NCBI RefSeq assembly: GCF_014898815.1
Contig: NW_026515516.1
Coordinates: 1,054,001-1,118,000, forward strand
Length of the DNA: 64,000 bases
Source: Panonychus citri
Lineage: Eukaryota; Arthropoda; Arachnida; Trombidiformes; Tetranychidae
Direction of reading: 5' to 3'
Part shown: one piece after another, positions 24,001 to 36,106 of the stretch
Layout of the letters: each line of letters begins with the position of its first letter
Position numbering within the stretch: the first letter of the stretch is position 1
Made by a program: the position numbers and the translations under genes
The notes under the pieces: generated by a model
The model's database searches: none
Told to the model about the DNA's origin: nothing
What the model saw: the letters and a program-made list of their open reading frames with translations, nothing else

Positions 24001-25370
24001 ATTATCAATTTGAAACTCTTTCTCAATGTTGTTATTAACATGATAGTTAATTATCTTCAACCATGATAATTGTTTTTCTCTCAATCCAAAATTGATCATC
24101 ACAATTAACTACATGGTAATCATAATCAATGAACAATTAAACCTGTCAAACTGTGTCTAAGTTTCTTGTTAAATTGTTACCCAATCAATTTCAATGTAAA
24201 TTTGTTGTTCACATGAAATTAACAAACTTAATTTCCCTTTTGTTTTTTTTTTCTTAAATTATCATGATAATCAAATATGATTAATGAAATTACATGTGAT
24301 AATTACCTAGCAATTAGTTGATTATTTCATCATTTAAATTTAGAAGAAAAAATCCTTAAAACTATCAATTGATTAATCACTTTGTAAACTGTTGTGATTA
24401 AATTGATATGAAAAGAAAACCATTAACTAATGTTGTTGATAATTTAATAACAATCTGATAATAATTATGATGATGATGATGATGATGATCGAGATGATAA
24501 TAGAATATCAAAATAAGAACTTGTTCTTTTTGTCGAACTTTTTTTTTCTTTCAAAAAAAAAACTTTTTCGATTTTTCTTTTGATAACTTTACATGCAAGA
24601 GATTGGAAAGATTATCAAAATAAACGGAACAATGGAAACAATTACCCAATTAATGATTCGAAAATTATTCTTACTTGATTAACTATTTAATTATCTAATT
24701 AATAGGAAAGAAAAAGGGAAAAATATATATAACAGTTAATTAGCATATTGAATAATAAATATTAACTATTATAATCATAAGCTTAAGGTAAGAATTGTGA
24801 TATTTGGTAATGAAAGTGAAACTTTAATTGTTCAGGTTGATTAAGATGAAATTGTGATTGTGTGAAAATTAGAGGTGAGAGATTATTATTATTACGAAAA
24901 ACAATGATAATGAAAAACAACAACAATTTAAATTGTTTAATTTTTAATTGTGTTATGAGAGAGAGAGAGAGAGAGCGAAGGAGAAATCGAGATAGAGAGA
25001 GATTGAGAGTGAGACAGAAAAGTGAAAGTTTCTCAGTGGTGTTTATATTAATAGAACCTCCTTCTTCCCCTACTTTTCAATGAAGTTTTCAGGTTATACC
25101 TGAGAGAGGCCATGATGATGTTGATGATAATAATGAAAGAGAGAAGGAAAAAAAGAAAGACAAGAAAGAGAGACAATTCTTGGAAAATGGCAACTTTGTT
25201 TATCATCCTAATTATCACTGACGATGGGAAGTAACTTGTTTTTTTATTTACTATCATTATTATTATGATAATATGTTTATACTTTTGAGATGAAATAACA
25301 ACAATGATGATAATTATGACGATAATCTCACTCTTGGCTCACTCTTTGTGCCTCAGTCTCACTTATTTGC
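21030..25370. other. Gene-free stretch after the BEN-like array
   Basis: No gene supported. Up to about 21.8 kb the sequence still has scattered TTCATGCA words like those of the array. From about 21.84 kb it becomes TTAATTAA-rich with a different texture, so the boundary of the putative transferred segment may lie near 21.75-21.84 kb. GATGATGAT near 24470-24488 and GA runs near 24958-24975 are simple repeats. The ORF at 24862-25083 is a GA-run translation. Confidence 0.5.
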
Positions 25371-25378
25371 TACGATTT

Positions 25379-25427
25379 CAAATAAAAGGAGTTGATCTTT
25401 GTCGTTAGAAATCATTCGTTCTCAGTT
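25379..25427 (+). promoter_or_regulatory. Core promoter of the Gly/Tyr-rich peptide gene
   Basis: A TATA-like AAATAAAAGG at 25380-25389 is followed by initiator-like TCATTC (A at 25414) and TCAGTT (A at 25424). The first gives a TATA-to-start distance of about 33 bases, normal for arthropod promoters. The ATG is at 25521, so the 5' UTR would be about 100 bases. Confidence 0.5.
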
Positions 25428-25520
25428 CATTCCAACGATAACAAGTTCGCAAACTTTAAAGTTTTAATTTTCTTTTCTTTATACACTTTTGTGCTTTAAG
25501 TCACTTTCACTCTATCAAAA

Positions 25521-25772
25521 ATGAAACTCATCTTTGTTGCTCTTTTGGTTCTTGCCGTTCTCGGTGCTGCTTTCCTTCCCTCAGCTGATGCTCAATATTA
25601 CGGACGTGGTGGTTATGGTGGTGGACGAGGATACGGAGGCCGAGGTTATGGCGGTGGATACGGTGGTGGACGAGGCTGGGGAGGCCGAGGTGGATATGGT
25701 GGTGGCCGAGGATACGGAGGTCGAGGTGGTTACGGTGGAGGTTACGGTGGACGAGGAGGTTACTACGGTTAA
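25521..25772 (+). CDS. Secreted Gly/Tyr/Arg-rich peptide (83 aa)
   Basis: A clear signal peptide (MKLIFVALLVLAVLGAAFLP, cleavage likely after SADA at residue 24) precedes a mature peptide made almost only of Gly, Tyr and Arg in GYGG, GRGYGG and GRGW units. There is no cysteine. Short secreted GYGG-repeat peptides in invertebrates are found as cuticle, silk/cement-type structural or antimicrobial peptides; which applies here cannot be told. The ORF is GC-richer than its surroundings because of glycine codons, begins with a good AAAATG context, and sits behind a TATA/initiator promoter. An AATACA variant signal at 25851 or AATAAA at 26187 may end the mRNA. The repeats are imperfect at DNA level, so this is a real coding constraint and not a microsatellite. 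Confidence 0.87.
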   Translation: MKLIFVALLVLAVLGAAFLPSADAQYYGRGGYGGGRGYGGRGYGGGYGGGRGWGGRGGYGGGRGYGGRGGYGGGYGGRGGYYG

Positions 25773-25869
25773 ACCAATGGTCACTTCTAAATTTTCACCT
25801 TCATCTTCACAACTTTGTTACCTGTTTTGTTTCCTCGTCTAAATCTATGCCAATACAAATATTACCGAT

Positions 25870-26460
25870 TCTCTCTCTCTCTTCCTCTCTTCCTCTCTCT
25901 GTCTAGTATAGGGATTCAAAATTGATTCTAATTTGGTACAATCGAAAGTTTCAGAATTTTCCAATTTTCTGAATTGTTCAACCTCCGTTTTAACACTTTG
26001 ATCGTCCACACAATTTCATATTCACTTTTATTTTTTACAATCAACCTGAATGAACAGATTCTCACCCAAACAAATAATTTTATTACATCTCATCGATAAA
26101 TCTTAACACTTTTTTTGTAACAATTAAATATTGTAAAAATTTGTAACAATTGTCAACCATTCAAGTTATGGTTACAATTAGTTTGAAATAAAACAAAACA
26201 ATCAACACAAATTATTTCCCTCTCAACTAGCCTTTATTATTTACTAATTAACGATCACAATTCAACATTCAACTTTGAACATTGGAGAAAAATTTTATTC
26301 TCACATTCTCAGTGACTTCAATATACTAACATTTCTACCTCCAAAATCCAAATCAGGTTGGTAACAAAAAAAACTCTTTCTCTTTCGAGCTAATTAACAA
26401 ATAAAAAAAGTTGATTCTAAACTTGAGATTAGCTTTTGATTTTCTTTCGAAAGTTTCGAA
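25870..26460. other. Spacer between the Gly-rich peptide gene and ING3
   Basis: AT-rich, with a short CT run at 25871-25900 and an AATAAA at 26187. Nothing else was recognised until the ING3 upstream motifs at 26461-26499. Confidence 0.6.
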
Positions 26461-26499
26461 TTTCGCGGTTAAAAAGACAAGTGGCGCCATCTGTCGGCG
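26461..26499. promoter_or_regulatory. ING3 upstream E2F-like and CTCF-like motifs
   Basis: TTTCGCGG (26461-26468) fits the E2F consensus TTTSGCGS. GTGGCGCCATCTGTCGGCG (26481-26499), read on the minus strand, contains CAGATGGCGCC, which matches the YAGRKGGCRS half of the CTCF core. Both lie 195-235 bases before the ING3 start codon in otherwise AT-rich DNA. Function is inferred from motif only. Confidence 0.4.
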
Positions 26500-26693
26500 A
26501 AGAATAACCAATAGAAAAGTGAATTAGGCTGAAAGAAAGTAAATAGAAAATGATTTTTTTGGTATTTTTTAAATCAGAAAGCAAATCAAACCTTCTCGGC
26601 TTCTCAATTATTTATTTTTTTTAACAATCAAATTGTGATAATATTTTGATAATCAATTAATTGGCTAATTTAATCGACCATTAAGGCACAAGA

Positions 26694-29600
26694 ATGTTGT
26701 ATCTTGAAGATTATCTTGAAGGTAAGTAAATATCTCACTCCCTCCCTCAGTCTTTCTTTTCCTTTCTCTCTTTCTTTCTTTCTCTCTCTTTCTCTCTCTC
26801 TTACTTTCTTACTTTCTTTCTCCTTTTATGCTCTTTGATTATCTCTTTTAATATAATGTTATCTTCATCCATCTCTCTTACTTTCCTTTCTGATGTTTCT
26901 TTCTCTTTGTATCTCTTTCTTTCTTTTCTACCCTCATCTCAGTGGTTGAACATCTTCCCATTGAACTTAAGAAACGATTCACCGAAATGAGAGAAATGGA
27001 TCTAAATGTTCATAGTAAGTGTTTGAAATACTTTTCTTTTCGTTGTTTTTTTTCACTTCTCTTCGAATGAGATTTCCCTCCTCTTCGAACTTGGAATTCT
27101 ATATATCGTAACTTTTTTTTCTACTTTTCTCTTTCTTTCTCTCTCTCTTCGTATCTTACATCATTCGTTTGCTCTTATTCTGTTTTCACATAATATTATT
27201 TTTCGTTCGTTCTATTATCAATTTTAGACGAAATGGAAGCCATCGAAGAGAAAGTTAAAGACTTTTTCAGTAATGCCAAGAAAATGAAAACAGATCAAAG
27301 AGATATCGAATTCAATAAACTCAAACAGGTAAGAAAACATGGAAACTTTTATTAAGTTTTATTGAAAACGAACATTTTTCTCTTTGTTTATTCAATAACA
27401 ATCTTATTCCAATGTGATTTGTATGTAATATTTACTCAAGAAATTTTCTTTCTCAAGAAAAGAGTTTAAAATAATCTTTTCAACTACGAATCGATATTTT
27501 CTTGGAAACAAAATGAATTAATTATTAATCCTTTTAGCTAAATGAACTTTGATTTTTCGATTTCTATTATTATTCTTTTTCTCAGGAATATGAAAAAACC
27601 GCTGAAGAAGCAGAAGAAAAAGTTGAACTTGCTAATCAGATTTACGATCTCGTGGAAAAATATTTAAAAAGATTAGACTCCGAACTACAAAAGTTTAAGA
27701 TGGAATTGGAAGCAGATAATTCTGGAATAACGGAAATCCTCGAGAGAAGTAAATGTTTAAACTTTTTCTTCTTTTCCATTCCAATAAATCCTTATCCATA
27801 TCTTGAAGCGAAATTTCCTCCAAACTATAACCATAATATTGACTCTTCTAAATCAATAATGTTCTTTTATATATAAAATAAGTTTACATTTATAATTTTA
27901 TTCTCTTTTCTCTCTATTAACTTTCATAGGATCTCTTGAGTTGGATAATCCACCAAATTCAAATGTAAATAATGTTAGAGAAAAAAGGAAACATTCACAT
28001 AATGACTCCGTTCAAGGAGTTCCAAATTCAGGTAAGAGATTCATTGTAAATTCAGATCATTTTTTATCCTCTCCATTCATATTGACATATTGGATAAAAC
28101 GAAGACACAATTAACTTAAATTTCTCTCTCTCTCTCTCTCTGTATGACGTTAGCACGAAGCGGTGATACATCTTGTTCTGGTTCTAATCACGGGGTTCCA
28201 AATAATCTTAACAATTGGGCAAATCAAGCAACTTTTGCAAACTCATTATCAAATTTGGTCAATAATTCCAATACGGTTCCTAATGGTAATCCATTATTGG
28301 CCAATAGTTTAACATCACCTCATTCACCCTCATTGTAAGTAAATCATAATAGTATTAGAATCGATTTCTAATATCAAACTTTTCGTTTCAAGTTAACCAT
28401 ACAGCCACAGAAATTGAGTTTGGAACAAAAATTAAATCACTCGCGCACACAATCAATTCAATCGTTAATCTATGAATTGATAAGATTGAAAAACATTGGG
28501 TTTTTGATAAGATAATCAAGTTAATCACAATTTAATCTCTCTATGCGCGAATTGAAATAATTTTTGTTCCAAACTCAATTTCTGTGGCTGTATAGACGAT
28601 AATTAATTTAAATCTGATATTGAATCTACTTTTTTTTACCCCATCTCCAGTTATAATTTAGGTGCTGGTAGTACGGCTATTGCTGCTGCGGCCTCACAAG
28701 CCATCGCGGCCACGCAGCAGGTAATAATTATGAAAATAATAATAATAATGTTAACTTTTGTTATGAAGAAAAAAAAATTCCCTCAAAACAAAATTTATAT
28801 ATAATTCTCATTATATACCTTTGAATATTTGTCCATCCTATTCAAATATTATTTAAACGTTTATGGATTGAAAATTTTACCACTTCAGATGCAACAAGGA
28901 AGACGAACTGCCAGTCTTAAAGCGAGCTACGAAGCGATTAACGCCGTTGGCTTACAAAATATTAGTTGTGATTTTAATTCTATACGGGAAGGATCAATAC
29001 CGTCTTTCAATCCACAAGGAACCGGTCCATTTGCCGCTGCAGCGGCAGCAGCGGTCGCGGCTGCAGGCGGAGGTGTTCCAGTGACTGTACCAGGTAATTT
29101 ATTACCTACGGGTAGTGTAGGAGAGGGATCTTCAACAGGAATGTTCAAAGTAACCAAACGAAGTCGTACCTCTAGTCAATATCAAGATACAGGTTAGTCT
29201 ACCGCTCGAATGGTCAAAATTATTTAATTTATTTCCTAATTTGAAGACGAAAACACGGAAACATTATTTCTAATTTAAATTTCTTTCTCTAGATGAATCA
29301 TCAGAGACGATGACTGTTGATGAAAGGGGAAGCACCGAAAATTGGACCTGTGATCCCGATGAACCTCGTTATTGTCTTTGTAATCAAATTTCTTATGGTT
29401 CAATGGTTGCCTGTGATAATGAAGAGGTGAAAATCATAATTATAATAATAATTAACAAAATTCATTAACCTGAAAAACTTTCACCAAAGTTAACAACTTA
29501 TATTTTGATTTATTTTTTTTTTGTTCAATTTCAGTGTCAATTTGAATGGTTCCATTATGGTTGTGTTGGTATAACTCAACCTCCAAAAGGAAAATGGTTC

Positions 29601-29923
29601 TGTCCACCTTGTACAGTTCAAATGAAAAGGAAAGCCAGAAAAGAGAAGGTAAGAATCGTCGACTACCGAAAGTATTTACCGCAAAAACAAAAGTTCAAAA
29701 AACTGGATTCGAAACATGAAGATAAACAAATTCGATACAAATGTCAAGTTCTACCCCGATTTTCAAATTGAACATTTCAGACAAATTCTAACATCAAGTG
29801 ATAACAATTTCATCAATATTCAGCATTTTTCTAACATAAATATTTTTCTTTTCTTCAACAACCTTTCAGACTCAGTCCACGTCGTTTTCATCCACTTCTC
29901 CTGTTGATACACAAACAAATTAA
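26694..29923 (+). CDS. ING3: ING3, PHD-finger subunit of the NuA4/TIP60 acetyltransferase complex
   Basis: Eleven exons join in one 440-aa frame: 26694-26721, 26943-27014, 27228-27328, 27586-27748, 27930-28031, 28154-28334, 28651-28720, 28889-29192, 29293-29426, 29535-29648, 29870-29923. The N-terminus MLYLEDYLEVVEHLP and the block LANQIYDLVEKYL...ADNSGITEILERRSLELD are diagnostic of ING3. Residues 1-121 form the ING helical dimerisation domain. The middle is Asn/Ser-rich and then Ala-rich, with the family's GRRTASLKASYEA segment. The C-terminal PHD finger (about 365-410) keeps C-C-C-C-H-C-C-C, including DEPRYCLCNQ, FEWFHYGCVG and KGKWFCPPC. In this family the PHD reads methylated H3K4 and targets TIP60/NuA4 histone acetylation. 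Human ING3 is 418 aa, so this is full length. Intron 6 carries a 189-bp MITE. It is tail to tail with DCAF1, with 854 bp between stops. Confidence 0.95.
28402..28590. mobile_element. 189-bp Tc1/mariner-type MITE in ING3 intron 6
   Basis: Near-perfect ~33-bp terminal inverted repeats start CAGCCACAGAAATTGAGTTT and end with the reverse complement, flanked by TA on both sides (28400-28401 and 28591-28592). There is no coding content. The terminal signature CAGCCA...GAGTTTG is shared with the transposase-bearing element at 57511-58781 and the MITE at 59535-59730, so it is probably a non-autonomous member of that group. Confidence 0.9.
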
Positions 29924-30777
29924 ACAAAACTCATTAATCAACTACGTCAACTCTGTGTGTGTATATGTGTATGTGTGCGTGTGTGTTTATGTTCAGATCA
30001 CTAAGGAATTGAATAACCCTCATCATCAACAACCTGGATCAACATGGAGATGTTTTCGAGGCCGTTTAAAGTTTGTGTTCTCTATTGAAAAAACAAAACA
30101 AAGGACATTGGTGGTGGGATGAAAAAGAGACACTTAAAAACATCATTGAAGTGGAAACAAATTATTATATTTTCTTTGTTCTGTATGGTGGTAAATTTGG
30201 ACCTTTCCTTTGTGACAACAATGTACGAAACAAAGGAAATTTCAAGGGGAAAAGATAAAGATAAAGATGTAAAGAGTGAGAGAAAGAGGAAAAGATTATT
30301 TATAACAAAAATATAGCAAAAAAAAGAGAGAGAAACTAAATGGATCAAATTGCCCTGGATAACCGGACAATTATTAATTCTGATTATTAGTTCACGAATT
30401 GGGATTTAACAAATCAGAATATCATCTGATCGAACCAAACCTGGACATGGAGAGTAAATGACCATTGGGAAGACATGGATTCGACAGGAAAGAGAGACAT
30501 CACAAGAAGATAATTTTCATCCATGGTAAATGGGTGTAAATCGGTGAACACATGAGTCCAGTTTTTCATCGTCATAATGATTGAGAGAAAAGGATTTTGT
30601 TTGAAGTGAGAAGGCAAAGTGCTGGTGACAAATTTCTTCATTTGTTTCAAGTTCTACAGAAGAAAAAAAAAGATGTCCTTTTCTCCGATTCTCTTTTCTT
30701 TTGTTAACACAAATGGATTGTAAAATTCGTGATAATCTACGCATACCATTGGTAATTTTCCTTCTCGTTGGATTGGT
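29924..30777. other. Spacer between convergent ING3 and DCAF1 (3' UTRs)
   Basis: This 854-bp stretch must hold both 3' ends. It contains a short GT-rich run near 29950-29990. I see no clear AATAAA for ING3 on the plus strand; ATTAAA at 29919 overlaps its stop codon. ORFs in this interval look like chance. Confidence 0.6.
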
Positions 30778-33700
30778 TTAAATATAAATAACATCAGCTG
30801 ATTCATCAGAATCGGGAGAAGCTATACCACCGTATTCTTCGAAATCATCATCATCATTTCCTCCTTCACGATCATCATCCGATTCATCTGATTCGTCATC
30901 GTCATCATCTGATTCATCATCGGTATCGTCAGGATTTATTTCCATGCCCAATTCAAGCTCAAGATCATCCGATCCATCATCTGGTGCAATTTCATCAGTA
31001 TTATCGTGGTCAAGTTCACCATCATCTGAATCATCTTCAATATCTTCACCTTCTTCTTCCTCTTCTTCAGCTTCCTCATCATCTTCCTCTTTACATCGAC
31101 CCACCTCGTAAAGTCTACAAGCAGTTTCCGAACTACCAAGAGTCATAATAGCCTCTCGCTGATATTCAACAACGGCGACAAAATTATCTCCTGGATCAAC
31201 GGCAAGATCACATATATTTTTCTTAACATCAATGGTAACAATGTTGGAATAATCTGTGGCATCGAAAGTACGGAAAGATGATCCATAAGGACTTCGCTGG
31301 GTCTCATCTTCTTCAGGACCTTCTTCTTCAAACATGGCTGTGAAAATAGAAAACAAAACGAAAGAAAAAAAAACAAAAACAATTCATCAATTAACGAGTC
31401 GTTTGTTTTCTTGTGTCTGTAGATATTGCATCTTACAAAAGTTGAATCTCAATAACTGATGATTCTGTTTTTTTTGTTCGAGAGGAAATTTTCATGTTTT
31501 CCTTTCAATTTTTTTTTGATAACATATTTAGAGCAAATCAAATGTGAAAATTATAAATAAATGTAAAAAAATGAATACAACAATTAACTTACCTCCATAA
31601 ATTACATCGCCAGTTTTATTGAATTTAATTCTACACTGGTCAAGATCGGGAACCGTTTTAACCAAATGATAACTTCTAATATCCCAAACCTCAGAATTGG
31701 AAATAATCTCCCAACCATTTGGATGGAAAACACCGTTAATTGATTGATTAAATTTATCAAATTTATGAACAGGAGAAGTTGACCTTACATCCCATAGAAC
31801 ACCATCATTTAGGATTAGTTCATCGGTTTGATTAAATGTAGCTCGATTTCGCGTATAATTGTTGGATAAATTTTCATCTTCAAAAGTGTGAATCTTAACA
31901 CCAGTGGCAAGATCATAAAGATTAGCAGCAAAATTGAATGTACCTAGAATTTTATCTTGAACCGATTTACTAAATTCACAGTAATTATCTTCAGGAAAAT
32001 CTAATCGCTTATCGAAAACATCGGTAAACCTCCATAAAGCTGAGAGTGGATTTCTCAGAGACATGGAACCAGTGAGTATTAGTTTACCATCTCGAGAAGG
32101 TTCAATAAAAGTCAAATCTGAATCATGACAAGAATAAGTTGCTTCCAATGTACCAGGATGTAAATTGAAAACTGTAAGATCACCGGTAACGGTACCAAGG
32201 AATAAAAATTGATCAACATATGAGAAGGCACAAGAAGTGAAACCCGATCCACCTTCGACATCTCTATAAGTTCGAACTGGTCTAAAACGACTGTAGATAA
32301 ATTTACGATCAAATTTGTTACCATACATTCCACCAAATCGAGGTGCAATCTCACGTTTCTGACAACGAAGGGAAATGTTCAATGGTGCGGTTGCACGATT
32401 AAGTGGCTCGGGACAACGATGAGGTACAAAAAGGTCAAAAGGTGGACAAGTTACAACAGGATTTTTACAATTAGCGTGTTGTTTTCTTAAATAATCTGTA
32501 ACAATTGAATTTAGAGTAACTGAAGGTATTGGTTGATGATGATGTGATTCACCGAGTCGCTTCATTACCGGTGAGGGTTGATAGGCACCTTGTTGAGGTT
32601 TTTGACGAACCGGATTACGAGATGATAGAGATAAATTTTTGGTGCTATTGGTTGATGGACGATTAATTTTTACTGATATACTGTTTGATGATGATTGAGC
32701 TAATGTTGATTTGTTACTTGATGGTGATGCGTATGTTGTTGGAGTTGTGATTATATTATTACCCTTATTGTTATTATTATTGTTATTATTATGAGTCCCA
32801 CAAGTTGATGTAGATGGAGTTGAAAAGGAAGAGGAATGTGATGAATTAGCTTTGATATTAGGATTAGGATTAGGATTAGTATTATTAGAATTATTGATTG
32901 TAAGATTGTTAGTGTTTGTTGTGGTTGTTGTTGTTGTTGTTGTTGACGAGAAGGAAGTTGATGGATGAGCCAATGATGATGTTGAAGGTGTCACAGAGGA
33001 AGAGGAAGTGATGGCTCGAGGTGTTTTTGATGAAAGAGGAGAAGTGGCAAAAATTGATGATCGACTTGGTGTTGTTAAAGCAGGAGTGGGTAGACTAGCT
33101 TCTTGGATTAGCTGATTAGCGGTTTTGGTAAGACCTTTACTGATTAAATGTTGATGAATTAATTGTAACAGCTCTTTCTCATTGTAAATAATTCGGGTTT
33201 GGGCAACAACTTCAGCTTTATGAACATTGGCCAGGGAGGCATCGATATTTGCAGATATTGGAGCACCGGTAACACTTTCAATTAATTGGATACAATATTT
33301 ACAAAATTTAACATGTTCAGCTCTCTTATCCTGTAAAATGGGTTCTTTCATTAAATTTTGAAGTTGACCAGAAGTGAATAAAGTTAATTTAGATATTATT
33401 TGTTTAACTGTTTCACTACGAGCCAAACCACATAGAGCTTTACAGGCAAGTGCACGGATACAATCAGCATCGGTAATTGGTGTTTTAATTGTTAAAAGGT
33501 TTAATAAAATCATTATCCCATTGTTGGATCTTATAACGGTCCACATTTTGTTTAGTACATCCTCACCGGTACGAGTTGATCGTTTCTTTGAACTACCAAA
33601 ACAAAGTCGGGCAATTGTATCACCAATCCTATTACCTGGACCACAAACACAATTAATAATTACATGTAAGGCGGATTTTTTTACTTCAGCATCAATCATT

Positions 33701-36035
33701 GCGCCGGAAAAATCTGATTCAGCAGCGGCTGCTAAGATAACACTGAATAAATAATAATAATCATCATAGAGAAAAACAATTAGTAATTATCGATTTAAAG
33801 TCATTTTTAACAATTTTGAATGATGAAAAAAAGTATTCATATGTTTTACCTGATAATTGGTACATTTCTTTCATCTGATAAAGTGATATTTTCTGTTAAA
33901 GCTTCTTGAAATTTATGTGTAACTGAACAGACAACTAGAACATCAAGAGCACTTTTTATAGTCTCAGATTTACCAGTGTAAACCCAATCAGATGAATTGC
34001 TAATTAAAGAGATTAACAGTTTAAGACCACCAAGTTTTAAAAGATCATCAACAGGTTTCCAATTACTTTGATAAGGCATCATTTCGAGTAAACTTTCAAC
34101 ATATTCGTGAATTGTATCACTAGTATAATGAGCAGCCTTATAAGAGGGCATGTTATTACTTGAATGACTTTTTACACTTGATTGAGATGAATTTGAACCT
34201 GGTAAAGGAGATCGACGGATATTTTCAACTTCGATGACAAGATGAGCTTCAAAGTAACGTTTCAATGCAAGGCAAACTTGCCGAGCAGTTTGACGTTTAG
34301 TGAAAAGCTCATCATCAGTTGAATTGACTAAATCAGAAAAAATATCTAGTAAATATATCTGAGAAAGGGAGAAAAAGAGAAAATAGAAAACAGTTAGACA
34401 ATTAAATCAAAATGGACAAGATGAAGAAATTGTAATGTTGCCCTTTTTCGTGATACAATATGAAACATACCACATTGAGTAACTTTCGAAGTCCATCTGA
34501 TTGGTCAAATAGGTCTAAAATAATTCGAAAGGCAAAAGTTAGACCGAAAAACATTGTCGCGTGACATCGACTCGAATCATGAGAATATTCCATTAACCAG
34601 AGAGCATAAGAAACCAGATCAGCAAGAATTTGACGAGGAAGAACACAAATCTGACGAAAAGAAAAACGAAATCAACACAAAAGAAGAAGAAGAAAAAATA
34701 TAAGAAAAACGATAATCATAGAAAGATGATGATGATGATGGATGAAACTTTGGAAAGACATGAATGTAATCAATCAAATAATGATGAGATTAAAATGTGA
34801 AAGGAGTTAAAGATGAAGATGTATAAAGATGTATATACCTTTTCCATAGCATCTTCATTGTAGCCTAGATAATAAAGACAAATCGAAACACCGGTGGCCG
34901 CAACTGAGGGTCGGTAAACTTGTAATAGTAATTCAAGGCCACCACCATTGAGAAACTCTATGGCAAATTTTTTATGGCAAAGTAACGATGATAAATATTT
35001 AAGAGCTTCAAAGGCAACCCTTACATCTCGATTTTTGTCCAAATTAATATAATGCTTGATAATTGATAGAGCATCATTGGCAAACACATGGACTAATATT
35101 TCTTGATAATCTCCAAGGGGAGTTAAATATTGAAAAATGAATCTTTGTTGCATTTCAGGAGTTAATGGATACATTTGAAATGATCCAATCATATAAGGTT
35201 CAATATCGGCCCAGCTACTATTTGAACATTCACTGTTTACCGTTGAGGGTGACATTATATTCAATGGTGATGAGACACGACGACGTTTTAAAGATGATGG
35301 TGATTTAACTGTTCCCTCATGTCCACGTTTAATTGTTTTAAACTGTTCTCTAACAGTAATACCACTGCTAGTGCTACTATTACCACCACCCACAGTACTC
35401 CCGGCACCAGCAAGTTTAACACCTCCAAAACCATTTGCCTCATTACTTTTATTTGATTTATTACTACCATAGCTGGTATTTAGTGAATTAGATGATTCAT
35501 CGTTCTCATTATTTCCAATTGATTCACGTTTACTACTTTCAGTTCGAAGTTCATTTAATCTCTGTAACATGATGGGTACCAATTGCATGTTAGCATCTTT
35601 ATTTTCAACAGCAATATCTTGAACATCTAAAGCTGCAGCAAGTAGACCAGTAGCATAAGATTTCAATGGTTCTTTAGCATGTCTAACCAGATCATATAAC
35701 TTAGTGACTAAACCTTCCTAAAAGAAAATGGAAGAAAAAAAAACAATTAGATTAATCATAGATTTAAAATCAAGAGTAAAATAAATTATACATTTTCTTT
35801 GAAAACAACTGAAGTGTCCAGGCCAGGAAGGATATCGAGCACGAGCCGACAAGCATGTGTTTGAAGTTCAATGTCGTCTCTGTGCATGAGATAATTATTG
35901 ACCAACTAAGAGTAGAAAGTAAATTTGAGATTTAAAAGACAATTAGTTATATAATAATAATGTAAAATGTAAATAACATTATTGTTGAAGATTTAAAACG
36001 AATCAAGGATAATAGGAGAGAGAGAAAAACGTTGT

Positions 36036-36106
<71 letters not shown>

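Noticed and set aside
30936..31139. Basic ORF antiparallel or shifted to the DCAF1 acidic tail
   Set aside because: It is a frame shadow of the Asp/Glu-rich C-terminus.
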